Shown: positions 44,063 through 53,479, counted from the stretch's first letter. The stretch is 64,000 bases of DNA from Pseudovibrio denitrificans JCM 12308 (GCF_001310815.1 NZ_BAZK01000022.1:23860-87859); one strand, 5' to 3'. The notes: generated from the letters alone by a model not told the origin. Translations and numbers: made by a program.

Positions 44063-46708
44063 GTGACCCATCAGAATGAGAATGGCGGCAATAAAAACCT
44101 AAAGAATGCCATAGCTTCAGCAAGTGAATTGCGAGAGCATAAGAAGCACTATGGCGATAGCTCTGTGGCATCCGGCCTGTGGCAGTCCCTGTTTTCTCAA
44201 AGATTACCCTATCGATTGAAAAGGCTGGCTTTTAAAGCGCGGCTTTATTTGTTCTGGGAGCGGTTCTGGCCTTCCATTCAGATGCCGCTCATTGTTGCCT
44301 GTCTGTATGTGGCTGTCAGCTTTCTAGGGCTGTGGCAGTTGCTTGGATTTTATGGCTCTGCTTTTGTTTCCATCCTGTTTCTCGCTGTTTTCATCTGGAG
44401 TTGCTATCCGCTTTTACGTCTCAGGCTGCCCAGTGAGGCGGAGGGACTGCGTAAGGTTGAGCTTGCCAGTGATCTGCCACATCGGCCTTTGCTCTCTTAC
44501 AAAGATGAGCAGGCAACCGGGATGGATGATGAGGAAGCGCTGGCGCTTTGGTCTGCCCACCAGAAGCGGTTGCGTGAGCGGCTGAAGAACCTGCGCGTTG
44601 GAGGTGTTAACCCGCGCGGCTTTACCAAAGATCCTTACGCCCTGCGGGTTTTTGCCGTTATGTTGCTGGTGGTTGGCTATTCTGTTTCGGATGCGAACCG
44701 TTGGTCCAGCCTGTTGGCGCCGTTCCAGTCTCAGGGTGTGGGTAGCGTTCTGCCTGCGCGTATCGATGCGTGGGTGACACCACCGGCTTATACGGGTGAA
44801 GCGCCTGTGTTCCTGAGCGGGGATGCCAATCAGCTGAGGGATTCCCGGGATGCACTCTCCATTGCCAGTGGCAGTGAGGTGTTGGTTCGGGCGCAGGGAA
44901 CGGGCGATTTCTCGGTTATCTATTTCTCCTCTCGTGGTCATGAAGTTTTGGAACCGGAACGGGTGCAATCCGGTGCTGGTGAAGGTTCTGAAGAGCTGAC
45001 AACGACGGAATGGCGCTTTCCTTTGAACTCCAGCGGACGTCTGCAGATTTTGCAGGATGACTCGCCAACTTACTCCTGGAAGATCGCCATTCGCCCGGAC
45101 TTGCCACCGCGCATTCGGTTGTTTGATGATCCCGAAGAGCAGCTTTCCGGCAGTTTGAAGCTGACCTATTTGGTGCAGGATGATTATCGCGTGGTCTCTG
45201 CCGAAGCGATCATGGAGAAGGTTCAGCGCGGAGATGATGAAGAACAAGGCCGCTCTCTGGTGGAGGCGCCGCGGTTCAATCTGAGCCTGCCGCCAAAGGA
45301 CTCCAAAATGGCGGTTGGACAGACCTTTCAGGATCTGACTGCGCATCCGTGGGCCGGATCTGAAGTGGCGCTTGTGTTGGTTGCCCGGGATGAGGCCGAA
45401 CAGGAAGGCCGCTCGCAGCCGGTTTACATCAAGCTGCCGGAGCGTCGGTTCAACAAACCACTGGCCCGTGCTGTAGTGGAGCAACGCCGTAATCTGGCGA
45501 TGAATGTTGAGAGCTACCCTCAGGTGGTGGATGCGCTGGACATGCTGATGATTGCGCCGGAGCGTTTCATCGATGATGCAGGCTCTTATCTGCCGCTGCG
45601 CTTTGCCTATGCCGAGTTGGTTGCCGCCAAGACGGATGAGCAGCTGACGGACATGCTGGACGTGCTTTGGAATGTGGCGCTGACCATTGAGGATGGTGGC
45701 TTATCTGCTGCTGAGCGGGCTTTGCGTGAGGCGCAGGAAGCCTTGCGGCGGGCTTTGGAGCAGGGTGCTTCGGAGCAGGAAATTGCTGAGCTGATGAGTG
45801 ATTTGCGCAAGGCACTGGATGATTATCTGAAATCAATGGCTCAACAGATGCGCGAGAACCCGCAGCAGCTTGGCCAGATGCCGATGGATGAGAACTCCCA
45901 GCAAATTACGCCTCGCGATCTGGATGACATGCTCCGCCGCATGGAAGAGCTGGCAAAAACCGGCTCTTTGGAAGCTGCTCGTGAACTGTTGGCGCAAATG
46001 CAGCAGATGCTGGAGAACATGCAGAACGCGCAGCAGCAACAACAGGCCCCAAGCCAACAGCAGCAGGAGATGTTGCAGGCTTTGGAAGATCTCGGCGAGA
46101 TGATCCAGAAGCAGCGCAATCTGATGGACGAGACGCACCGGTTTGATCCGGATAGCCAGCAGCGTCGGCCCGGTCAGCGCAATGAGCAGCAGAACAAGCG
46201 TGGTCAGGGTGGTGAGATGACCAATGAGGAGGCGCAGCAAGCCTTCCGTGACTTGCAGCAGCAGCAGCGCAACCTTTCTGATGATCTGCAGAAACTGCTC
46301 GATAAGATGGCCAATAGTGGCGCCAAGCCGAGCAAGGATCTGGATAGCGCAGGCAACTCCATGGAGGATGCTGGAAAGGCGCTGGGGGCTCAACAGGCTG
46401 AAGAGGCTGTCTCTGAGCAGAGCCAGGCCCTGGAATCCCTGCGTAAAGGCGCTCAGCAGCTCGCAGAGCAGCTTGCCGGACAATCTGGTGGAAGAGGGCA
46501 GGCAACCAATTCTCCGCTCAACGAAGACCCGCTGGGGCGTATGCGCCGTGTGGAAGGGCCTGAGTTTGGCAGTCAGGTGAAAGTGCCTGATGAGATTGAG
46601 GTTCAGCGGGCGCGGCGTATTCTGGAAGAACTGCGTCGTCGACTTTCTGATCCTGACCGCCCACAGCTTGAGCTGGAGTATCTGGAACGTCTGATGAAGC
46701 GCTACTGA
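44063..46708 (+). CDS. TIGR02302 / DUF4175 family membrane protein
   Basis: This is an 881-residue alphaproteobacterial protein of unknown role. It has two to three N-terminal membrane helices (about residues 75-120 and again near 195), a large periplasmic-type middle region (WVTPPAYTGEAPVFLSG, DDPEEQLSGSLKLTYLVQDDYRV), and a Gln-, Glu- and Met-rich coiled-coil C-terminal third (MQQMLENMQNAQQQQQAP). It ends with a conserved RARRILEELRRRLSDPDRPQLELEYLERLMKRY. The start is GTG. It is downstream of lysA, the position commonly seen. The coiled-coil and helix-rich form suggests an envelope scaffold, but that is inference. Confidence 0.88.
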   Translation: MTHQNENGGNKNLKNAIASASELREHKKHYGDSSVASGLWQSLFSQRLPYRLKRLAFKARLYLFWERFWPSIQMPLIVACLYVAVSFLGLWQLLGFYGSAFVSILFLAVFIWSCYPLLRLRLPSEAEGLRKVELASDLPHRPLLSYKDEQATGMDDEEALALWSAHQKRLRERLKNLRVGGVNPRGFTKDPYALRVFAVMLLVVGYSVSDANRWSSLLAPFQSQGVGSVLPARIDAWVTPPAYTGEAPVFLSGDANQLRDSRDALSIASGSEVLVRAQGTGDFSVIYFSSRGHEVLEPERVQSGAGEGSEELTTTEWRFPLNSSGRLQILQDDSPTYSWKIAIRPDLPPRIRLFDDPEEQLSGSLKLTYLVQDDYRVVSAEAIMEKVQRGDDEEQGRSLVEAPRFNLSLPPKDSKMAVGQTFQDLTAHPWAGSEVALVLVARDEAEQEGRSQPVYIKLPERRFNKPLARAVVEQRRNLAMNVESYPQVVDALDMLMIAPERFIDDAGSYLPLRFAYAELVAAKTDEQLTDMLDVLWNVALTIEDGGLSAAERALREAQEALRRALEQGASEQEIAELMSDLRKALDDYLKSMAQQMRENPQQLGQMPMDENSQQITPRDLDDMLRRMEELAKTGSLEAARELLAQMQQMLENMQNAQQQQQAPSQQQQEMLQALEDLGEMIQKQRNLMDETHRFDPDSQQRRPGQRNEQQNKRGQGGEMTNEEAQQAFRDLQQQQRNLSDDLQKLLDKMANSGAKPSKDLDSAGNSMEDAGKALGAQQAEEAVSEQSQALESLRKGAQQLAEQLAGQSGGRGQATNSPLNEDPLGRMRRVEGPEFGSQVKVPDEIEVQRARRILEELRRRLSDPDRPQLELEYLERLMKRY

Positions 46709-46839
46709 TTGGCGGCTTCGGGATGCTTTAATGAATGCTTAGAAAACTGGATTGACCTCGATGCTGGTCCTTCTGGTTTTCTTTGCCATTTGGCGGCTCC
46801 TTCATTGTGGTGCCTGCTTTAGTTCCTATACTTCGCTCC

Positions 46840-47463
46840 ATGAGCACAGACCCATGCAAACCTGAAGTTCTGGCGCACATCATCGAAGACGTGATGGACG
46901 ACTGCATCCGGGTGTTTGTGCTCAAGGGGCTGGAAGCGTGCTCCATGGAGGACTTCTATCAGGCGTGCGGGCCACATCGGGCTTATGTGGAGGAGCATTT
47001 CACCACCAAGCATGACTTCTGTGCGGCGATGCTGATGTGGTGGCTCAACAGCGTGTTTGCTGAGCTGAAGAGCACGATCTCCCTGCATTCCAACCTACGC
47101 GCTGCTGTTGAGGCGGTGCTTTATGAGTTCATCGATATCTGCATAAACCATCGTGAGAGCAGGCATGCTGATAAGTTCTGCGTGCTGGACAACATGACCT
47201 TGTTTGACGAGGAGCTGCTGGCCAAGTTCGCGATGTATTATCAGGAAGGCGTGAAGCACTTCCGGCTGAAGTTCGTTGATCTGAAAAGCGAGCTGAAAGA
47301 CCCCGATGATATCGAAAAGCTGCTGATCTTCTATGTGATGATCATTGAAGGGCTCTACGTGCTCGTGCGCCGTGGCTTCTCCCGCGAGATGCTCTTCGAA
47401 TACGCCGACATGAGCCTGCATACACTCGAATTTTATGAGAAGCGGCCAACGGATTTGAGTTAG
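46840..47463 (+). CDS. Divergent TetR-like regulator
   Basis: This is a 207-residue helical protein. The N-terminal part (IIEDVMDDCIRVFVLKGLEACSMEDFYQACGPHRAYVEEHFTTKHDF) follows the spacing of a TetR helix-turn-helix but has replaced the usual small residues. The rest looks like a TetR ligand/dimer domain (LRAAVEAVLYEFIDICINH, FYVMIIEGLYVLVRRGF). It could also be a TetR relative that no longer binds DNA. The start at 46840 is favoured; an upstream start adds 19 unconserved residues. Its stop overlaps the convergent S41 protease gene by 4 bp. Confidence 0.6.
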   Translation: MSTDPCKPEVLAHIIEDVMDDCIRVFVLKGLEACSMEDFYQACGPHRAYVEEHFTTKHDFCAAMLMWWLNSVFAELKSTISLHSNLRAAVEAVLYEFIDICINHRESRHADKFCVLDNMTLFDEELLAKFAMYYQEGVKHFRLKFVDLKSELKDPDDIEKLLIFYVMIIEGLYVLVRRGFSREMLFEYADMSLHTLEFYEKRPTDLS

Positions 47464-48788
47464 GTGTGGACGGTTTTAGCCAAGAGCTGTTGTGCAAGCG
47501 CCAGTGCTGGGTCTTTGCCTTGCTGGATATCTTCTGTGGTGGGCATGACCGGGTGGTCTGGCTGGATGCCGATGCCTTCGAACTGGGTGCCATCCGGAAA
47601 GGCTGTTCGTTTGGTGGAGACCATCAGCTGAGTGTGCGGCAAGGGGGCTTCGAAGTAGGGCTGGCCGGTTGAGCCTGCGGACGCCTCACCGATGATTGTT
47701 GCGCGGCCGGAATGTTTGAGAGGGATCAGCAGATCCTCAGTTGCTGAGCAGCTGCCAACATCAATCAAAACAATCAGTTGTCCCCGGAAGGGCTCGGGAT
47801 CTACCGGGATGGTTTCACCGTTTGTGAGCTGCTGCATGGTCGTGGTTTGGGCGTTGGGTTGTTTGTGGTGTGCGGAGAGTTTGCCGTTTTGGAATGCGGC
47901 CAAGCCTTGTTGTGCTTTTTCCAGTGCTGTGAACTGAGGTGTGCGCTCCTGCCAAATCGGGATGGACTCAAGGCAAAGTTTCTTCATCAGCCTCATAGGT
48001 GTATCCCCACCGCCATTACCGCGCAGGTCAAGGATCAGAGGGGAGCGGTTGTCGAGTTGACTGAGGAGGGTGAAGGCCTGCTCTTCAAACTCCGGCTTTG
48101 CGAAGCTGCCGACGATCAGGCGTGGATGTTGGCCTGTGGTGTCGAGCTCAGCCTTGTTCTGGTGCAGGGACGGATTTGTTGCTCCTTTGCGGGAGATTAG
48201 CAGCTTTCTGCCATCTGCGAGGGTGAGGTCAAGCTGGTCTGGAAAGAGAAAGCTGTAACCTCTCAAGAGATTATAGGTGGCCGCTTCTGGTTTTGAAGCG
48301 CTGACGAACTTTGTGTAGTGCGAGAAGAACTCATCTGCAGGGAGTGCGTTGACCTCTTTGATCACCTCTCCGTGGTGCAAATCTGGTCGTGTGGAGCTGC
48401 AAACTGTCCAGACCTGATTGTGAGGTACTGCTGCTGAAGCGGGCAGAGGGCGGGCCCAGAAGCCAAAGCTGGCGTTCTTTTGAAGTGTATGATCAATGAA
48501 GAGGGTGTGAGCGTTTTGTAAGCGGGCCAGATAGCCTTGGGTTGCCAGCAGGAAATCTCGACGGTCCTGCGCTTCTTCCAAGGCGTTGAGGTAATCAAAA
48601 TAGAGATCAGCGTTGCACAGGTCCGGGATGTTTTCCCAATGCGCAAAGCAGCTTTCAATAGCCTGATAAATCCGGCTTGCCGCGTAGTGCTTTAAGGCAT
48701 GTGATATTGGTGCTGCCGGGTCATCCAGTTCTTTCAAAGCCTCGGACAGCATTGGAGGTTCTGCACAATCTGCTGATGCATGTTCCAT
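47460..48788 (-). CDS. S41 family peptidase (tricorn/C-terminal processing type)
   Basis: This is a 442-residue protein with the S41 peptidase core in its C-terminal half: SPLILDLRGNGGGDTPMRL, LIVLIDVGSCSATEDLLIPLKHSGRATIIGEASAGSTGQPYF, with the nucleophile expected in GSCSATED, and GIGIQPDHPV near the end. The N-terminal helical part has YFDYLNALEEAQDRRDFLLATQGYLARLQNAHTLF, typical of IRBP/tricorn-type members. There is no evident signal peptide, so it is probably cytoplasmic. The substrate is unknown. It converges with the TetR-like gene. Confidence 0.82.
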   Translation of the reverse strand: MEHASADCAEPPMLSEALKELDDPAAPISHALKHYAASRIYQAIESCFAHWENIPDLCNADLYFDYLNALEEAQDRRDFLLATQGYLARLQNAHTLFIDHTLQKNASFGFWARPLPASAAVPHNQVWTVCSSTRPDLHHGEVIKEVNALPADEFFSHYTKFVSASKPEAATYNLLRGYSFLFPDQLDLTLADGRKLLISRKGATNPSLHQNKAELDTTGQHPRLIVGSFAKPEFEEQAFTLLSQLDNRSPLILDLRGNGGGDTPMRLMKKLCLESIPIWQERTPQFTALEKAQQGLAAFQNGKLSAHHKQPNAQTTTMQQLTNGETIPVDPEPFRGQLIVLIDVGSCSATEDLLIPLKHSGRATIIGEASAGSTGQPYFEAPLPHTQLMVSTKRTAFPDGTQFEGIGIQPDHPVMPTTEDIQQGKDPALALAQQLLAKTVHT

Positions 48789-48893
48789 GGAAAAGCTCGC
48801 TCAAAATCAGAGATAAAGTATGCAGATAGAAGATCAGGAAACTGTAGATTTGTACAGCTTTCTGATCCCGGAGCTTTTCGTTTGGCCTGTGCT

Positions 48894-49472
48894 TTAGCCG
48901 TCAACGTAGGATTGGATGGATTTGGCCAGATAGGCGATTGTTTCGGTTTGTTTTTCGTCGTTGAGGGCTGTGGTGCCAATCATGCGGCGCATCATGTCGA
49001 AACCGAGGATCTCTGAGAAGATGAGGGCGGCGCGTTGGTCCGCGTTTTCTCCACCAAGCCACTCAGCGAGTTTGCCGACATACTCTTCGTTGGCGCGGCG
49101 GCAGAGCTCCGGGCCAACCACATTGCTGCTGACAGAGCGGATCATAACAAGAGTGGAGTCCAGCTGATCGTCTTTGAGAGGGCGGGTGGCAAGGCGTTCT
49201 GCAATGCGCTGGCCGAAGGTTTCTCTGTCGCCTTCTGTTAGTCTCAATAAATGGTCTTCTGACTGGGTTGCCTTGAAAAACAGCTGTTCCTTTGAGCCGA
49301 AGTAGCGGTTGATCAGTGCTGCGTTGACGCCTGCATCTCGTGCAATATCCCGCACGCCCACACCGTCAAAGCCTGAAGCCGCAAAGTGCTTTTGTGCTGC
49401 GGACAAAATAGCCGCGCGTGTGGCCTCGGCATCACGGGACTTTTCGGCTGCTTTGGTTTCTTTGGCTGTCAT
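48894..49472 (-). CDS. TetR family transcriptional regulator
   Basis: This 192-residue repressor has a classical helix-turn-helix: AILSAAQKHFAASGFDGVGVRDIARDAGVNAALINRYFGSKEQLFF. The C-terminal domain resembles those of regulators with a TetR_C_17-like fold. It is divergent from an SDR gene, and the interval holds two copies of a 16-bp palindromic site. It therefore probably represses itself and the SDR gene until an unknown ligand binds. Confidence 0.92.
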   Translation of the reverse strand: MTAKETKAAEKSRDAEATRAAILSAAQKHFAASGFDGVGVRDIARDAGVNAALINRYFGSKEQLFFKATQSEDHLLRLTEGDRETFGQRIAERLATRPLKDDQLDSTLVMIRSVSSNVVGPELCRRANEEYVGKLAEWLGGENADQRAALIFSEILGFDMMRRMIGTTALNDEKQTETIAYLAKSIQSYVDG

Positions 49473-49480
49473 TTTGATAT

Positions 49481-49529
49481 GTAAACACTTGTTGACTTAT
49501 ATTTGGCGAGTTTGTAACCAAGTGTTTAC
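49481..49529. promoter_or_regulatory. Two TetR-type operators and the SDR promoter
   Basis: GTAAACACTTGTTGAC (49481-49496) and GTAACCAAGTGTTTAC (49514-49529) are near-palindromes with the shared consensus GTAAACANNTGTTTAC. Their centres are 33 bp apart, three helix turns. TTGACT at 49492-49497 fits a -35 box, with a weak -10 (TAACCA) 17 bp further, so the two sites bracket the promoter of the SDR gene and lie just upstream of the tetR gene. Confidence 0.72.
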
Positions 49530-49607
49530 TTAGTAGATTTGGAGTGGCTTGCAAAGCCCAGGCTGCGGGTTGATCGTGGTGGCACTCCAGAAAGCAGGAG
49601 CAAAACC

Positions 49608-50383
49608 ATGGGCAAAGTTGCTTTGATAACCGGGGCTTCCAGTGGGATCGGCCGAGAGCTGGCGCGTCTTCATGCGGAAAAAGGTGGAGATGTCATTCTG
49701 GTAGCGCGCCGAGGGGAAGTGCTGCGCCAACTGAAAGATGAACTGGAAACTGCGTGGGGTGTTCAGGCTCAGGTGATTGAGGCTGATCTGGTCGATGAGA
49801 AGGCGCCACGGATGATCTTTGAGGCCGTGGAAGCAAGTGGTTGGGAGGTTGAGTATCTGATCAACAACGCCGGTTTTGGTGGTCGCGGCAAGTTTCATGA
49901 GCGTGACTGGCAGGACGAGCGGGACATGATGCAGGTGAATGTGGTGTCCCTTACAGCGCTTACCCATCTGTTCCTGCCGCAGATGGTGGCGCGGAATTCC
50001 GGGCGTATTCTGAATGTGTCTTCTACGGCGTCTTTGCTGCCGGGGCCGATGAAGGCGGTGTACTACGCGTCAAAGGCGTTTGTGACCAGTTTCAGCAACG
50101 CCATTGCTGAGGAGCTGCATGACACCAGGGTTACGGTGACTGCGCTTTTACCGGGTGCAACAGACACTGAGTTTGCAGCGCGATCAGGCATGGATAAGAC
50201 CCGTCTGTTTGATAATGCTGCTTCGGCCCGGTCTGTGGCGCTGGATGGCTATCAGCCATGATGGCAGGCAAGCTCACTGTGATTTCCGGTATGTCGTTTG
50301 GGCAGAGGCTCGCGCTGCATTTAGTACCGTTTACACCGAAGAAGGTGTTGCTGCGCGAAGTGCGGAAAGTGCAGGGCGGCTGA
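49608..50383 (+). CDS. Short-chain dehydrogenase (frame broken near the end)
   Basis: This is a classical SDR. MGKVALITGASSGIGRELARLHAEKG is the cofactor site, followed by NNAGFGGRGKFHE, the catalytic Ser region ILNVSSTASLLPGP and the YYASKAFVTSFSNAI Tyr/Lys motif. After VALDGYQ the frame hits a stop. Restoring one base (CAGGCC for CAGCC near 50255) continues as AMMAGKLTVISGMSFG and ends LLREVRKVQGG at 50383, for 258 residues, the family length. The ATG at 49608 has AGGAG upstream. It is controlled from the tetR interval. Confidence 0.9.
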
Positions 50384-50396
50384 GCTCTGATACACA

Positions 50397-50428
50397 AAAC
50401 GCGATCGCTCGGGGGAGGGATCGCGTTT
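50397..50428. terminator. Terminator between the SDR gene and cpdR
   Basis: AAACGCGATC and GATCGCGTTT form a perfect 10-bp stem with a 12-nt loop between convergent genes. Confidence 0.75.
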
Positions 50429-50479
50429 CAGAAACTTTATTGGGCTCTTTATCCGAAAATCGGATGACGCTTTTCAGCG

Positions 50480-50878
50480 TTATGCAAAAGCGGATTGCGG
50501 AGAGCTTTCTTCCTCACCTGCCAAAGCTGTGGTGACGGCTTTTCTGACTTCTACCAGTGAAAATGGTTTGGTCAGAACGTCCTTTACGCACTTGCCGACT
50601 TCTTCTGAGCGTTCACGCTGGTCTGCGTAACCGGTCATCAAAAGGATTGGCAGGCCCGGATAGCGAGCGCTGCTTTGCATAGCAAGTTCGATCCCATCCA
50701 TCTCCGGCATTCTGATGTCGGAGAGCAAAAGGTCAAACTTGCCCTGCTGTTGCAGCAGCACAAGAGCGGCTTCGGCGCCATCTTCCACGGCGGTCACTTT
50801 GTGCCCGTCCAGCTCCAATGCACGTTTTACAAAGGCGCGGACCGCATCATCGTCTTCCGTCAGAAGTATGTGAGCCAT
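50480..50878 (-). CDS. cpdR: CpdR-like single-domain response regulator
   Basis: This is a 132-residue stand-alone receiver domain. ILLTEDDDAVRAFVKRALELDGHKVTAVEDGAEA is the acidic pocket. The phospho-acceptor Asp is in LLLSDIRMPEMDG (near residue 53), with the Thr/Lys switch residues in ILLMTGYAD and DVLTKPFS. The sequence closely matches CpdR of alphaproteobacteria, which in its unphosphorylated form directs ClpXP to proteins such as PdeA and, indirectly, CtrA. It lies after hpt on the minus strand. The assignment is from the pattern, not from a search. Confidence 0.82.
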   Translation of the reverse strand: MAHILLTEDDDAVRAFVKRALELDGHKVTAVEDGAEAALVLLQQQGKFDLLLSDIRMPEMDGIELAMQSSARYPGLPILLMTGYADQRERSEEVGKCVKDVLTKPFSLVEVRKAVTTALAGEEESSPQSAFA

Positions 50879-50893
50879 TATAGCCCCCCTCGT

Positions 50894-51439
50894 TTACTCG
50901 TCACCTTCCTGCGGCACGTAGCCGATGAATGGCAACTGTCTCCATGCATGCCCCATGTCCATGCCATAGCCGACAACGAATTTGTCCGGGCAATCGAAGC
51001 CCGTGTAATCCGATTGGATATCGGCTTTTCTGTGACCAGGCTTGTCCAGGAATGCAGCTATCCGGACAGACTTGGCTCCACGATCGGCGATCATGTCGCG
51101 TGCAAACTTGAGTGTGCGACCAGATTCGAGAATGTCATCAATCAAAATGACGTCGCGTCCGGTTACATCGCTTTGGATATCGCGGAGGACTTTGATCTCT
51201 CCTGACGACACCGTCCCACTTCCATAACTTGAAAGGTGTAAAAATTCCATTTCCGGAACGGAACCTACTCTGTGCAAAGCACGAGCAAGGTCAGCTGCAA
51301 AAATGAAGCTCCCTTTCAAGACTGCTACGAGGAGGAGGTTGTGAGGGTTGTCCTGTGCGATAGCTTCTGCGATCGCTTTTACGCGACCAGCAATAGCTTC
51401 TTCATCAAACAGCACGCGGATTTCCGGGTTACCGGTCAT
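50894..51439 (-). CDS. hpt: Hypoxanthine phosphoribosyltransferase
   Basis: Hpt salvages hypoxanthine and guanine to IMP and GMP with PRPP. It has 181 residues. The PRPP loop is VILIDDILESGRTL, the pyrophosphate loop LLLVAVLKGSFIFAADLARAL, and the base-binding region CPDKFVVGYGMD. Its ATG overlaps the stop of the preceding zinc-ribbon gene by 4 bp (ATGA), so the two are coupled. cpdR follows 15 bp downstream. Confidence 0.95.
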   Translation of the reverse strand: MTGNPEIRVLFDEEAIAGRVKAIAEAIAQDNPHNLLLVAVLKGSFIFAADLARALHRVGSVPEMEFLHLSSYGSGTVSSGEIKVLRDIQSDVTGRDVILIDDILESGRTLKFARDMIADRGAKSVRIAAFLDKPGHRKADIQSDYTGFDCPDKFVVGYGMDMGHAWRQLPFIGYVPQEGDE

Positions 51440-52407
51440 CTAATGCTCGCTCTTTTCTTTTGGCGCTCAACAAAGCGCAATTGAATGTCGGCGGCTCGCT
51501 CTGGCGGATTATTCAACCGAGCTCTGAACCGTGTTTTATCACCTGGTGCAAGCCAATCTTCTCTTGGCTCAACAATCCAGGAGTGTATCTCTTGCGTATC
51601 CTGAGAGCGTAAGGCCAGCTTGATCGCCGGAATGTACGTCTCGCTTCTTGTAATATTCTCTACAGAGCCTTCCACAACAAGCACGACAGAGCCGTCCTCA
51701 ACCTCACGGAAGGTTCTCAGATCCTTAAATACAAGACCACGCAGATTTACGGTCATACCAGCCAACTGGTAAAGACCAGCCAAATCGGGGAAGGTTCTTA
51801 CTACAGATTCACGGTATTGCACCGCTGCAAAACAGAGTGCGAGTGAAGCAGCAAGAAGGCTCGCTCCCAGCAGGCCTTTCGCGCTTATAACACCTGATTT
51901 GCGGGATGACTTAGTTTTTTTTCTAGATCTTCCGTTGGGCTTTTGGGATTTGCCCTCAGATTTCTTATTGTCTTCTGCTTTGTCCTCGTCAGAACCTGCT
52001 GGATCTTCAGAAGCTTCATAAGAATTGTTGGCACCGGCTGCGGACTTTTCGCTGGTGTCCTCATCCTTAGAACCATTTGAATCTGAAGAGTCTTCTTTGG
52101 GTTTTACGGCAAGATCTTCTTCGGAGAATGCTTCGTGACGCTCCGCTTTCTCTCCGATACCGGCCCAATCGGTTTCATCAAAACCTTCGGAAAAGGAGGG
52201 TTCTTTGCGGTCGTCATCGGGTGTTGAATTGTTGTGTACTTCGCTCTGTGCACCCAGGGCTTCGGCCCAGTCGTCTGCTGTTTCTTCCTCGCGTGAGACA
52301 TGCCAGATGTGGTTGCAGCTGGCGCATTTAACTTTGCGGCCAGTGTCTCCAACCTTGTCAGCGGGGATCTCATAGGCAGTATTACATTGAGGGCAGATAA
52401 TTTTCAT
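51436..52407 (-). CDS. MJ0042 zinc-ribbon and membrane-helix protein
   Basis: This is a 323-residue protein. The N-terminal zinc ribbon is MKIICPQCNTAYEIPADKV with a second pair in KCASCNHIWHV. A long acidic, Ser-rich disordered stretch follows to about residue 180 (SDSNGSKDEDTSEK, SDEDKAEDNKKSEGK), then a basic patch (NGRSRKKTKSSRKSG) and a membrane helix (LGASLLAASLALCFAAVQY), with a beta-rich C-terminal domain outside. This is typical of alphaproteobacterial MJ0042/DUF3426-like proteins. The function is unknown. It is divergent from ftsE across a 413-bp interval and starts the hpt-cpdR operon. Confidence 0.85.
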   Translation of the reverse strand: MKIICPQCNTAYEIPADKVGDTGRKVKCASCNHIWHVSREEETADDWAEALGAQSEVHNNSTPDDDRKEPSFSEGFDETDWAGIGEKAERHEAFSEEDLAVKPKEDSSDSNGSKDEDTSEKSAAGANNSYEASEDPAGSDEDKAEDNKKSEGKSQKPNGRSRKKTKSSRKSGVISAKGLLGASLLAASLALCFAAVQYRESVVRTFPDLAGLYQLAGMTVNLRGLVFKDLRTFREVEDGSVVLVVEGSVENITRSETYIPAIKLALRSQDTQEIHSWIVEPREDWLAPGDKTRFRARLNNPPERAADIQLRFVERQKKRASIR

Positions 52408-52644
52408 CGAGCGTGGTCCAAAGCGATTTGCCATTAATATGGATTGGCTAAACCGCTTAAATCCTTCATTTTCTAGCGTATTCTCTCAGCAGAGCAGGCA
52501 GGGAATACGTCTCAGAGCCACCAGATATGCAATATACTCACAAGTACTCAAAAGGGCAGGCTTTGACTAGCCTAAATACAGGGGCATGGAGTCAGATTGA
52601 GTGCCTAAACTAATTCTCTTGAACCTATCAGGGCATTTATATGC

Positions 52645-52659
52645 TTAATGAAGTGTTAA
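52645..52659 (+). promoter_or_regulatory. CtrA box TTAA-N7-TTAA upstream of ftsE
   Basis: TTAATGAAGTGTTAA matches the CtrA consensus TTAA-N7-TTAA exactly. It lies in the 413-bp divergent interval, 162 bp before ftsE and 238 bp before the zinc-ribbon gene. From the literature on Brucella, as I recall, ftsE is among the direct CtrA targets, so this site fits cell-cycle control of ftsEX. The rest of the interval is AT-rich with no gene. Confidence 0.65.
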
Positions 52660-52820
52660 TTTATTCAAGGGATATCCAAAGGAACAGGCTCGCATAAATT
52701 TGCATGGGTAATCTCACTCTAAAATTGAACGCGAGAAAATTATTTTTTAGAGTGATTTGCACGAGTTTGGCCTCATTGTTCTGATAAGGCGGAACCTCAC
52801 GTCTGCTAGGGGAATTTTCG

Positions 52821-53479
52821 GTGATACGCTTTGAGAATGTGGGACTTCGGTATGGAATGGGCCCTGAAGTGCTTCGGGATCTGACCTTTTCCATTGAGCC
52901 GCAATCTTTTCAGTTTCTCACCGGTCCTTCAGGTGCTGGTAAAACCAGTTTGCTGCGTCTGCTGTTTCTCTCCATGCGCCCAACACGCGGTCTGATCTCC
53001 GTTTTTGGCAAGGACACCACCAAAATCACCAAGTCTGAGCTGCCTTCGATGCGTCGGCGGATTGGTGTGGTGTTTCAGGATTTCCGCTTGCTGGACCATC
53101 TGACCACCTACGAAAACGTGGCTCTGCCGCATCGCGTTGCTGGGAAATCTGAGGCGGAATATCGTCCTGATGTGATTGATCTGCTGAAGTGGGTAGGGCT
53201 GGGTGACCGTATGCATGTGCTGCCGCCGGTGCTTTCTGGTGGTGAAAAGCAGCGTGCTGCGATCGCGCGGGCGTTGATTACGCGGCCTGAAGTTCTGTTG
53301 GCGGATGAGCGACGGGTAACGTGGATCCGCCACTGGCGCGTCGTTTGCTGCGTTTATTCATTGAGCTGAACCGGCTTGGTACCTCCGTGGTGATCGCGAC
53401 CCACGATTTCCACTTGCTGGAGCAGGTGGAAGCTCGGCATCTTATTCTCAACGACGGGCGGTTGGCTGTTCATGACTGA
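52821..53479 (+). CDS. ftsE: Cell division ATP-binding protein FtsE (frame broken once)
   Basis: FtsE is the ABC ATPase that, with FtsX, activates septal peptidoglycan hydrolases. Walker A is GPSGAGKTSLL (35-42), the Q-loop VVFQDFRLLDHLTT, the signature LSGGEKQRAAIARAL and Walker B LLADE. The frame breaks in Walker B: the sequence reads GATGAGCGACGG where GATGAGCCGACGG would give DEPTGNVDPPLARRLLRLFIELNRLG. Adding that base near 53310 carries the protein to a stop at 53479, total 219 residues, overlapping the ftsX start by 8 bp. It starts with GTG behind AGGGGA. Loss of ftsE would be harmful, so a sequence error is likely. Confidence 0.93.
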
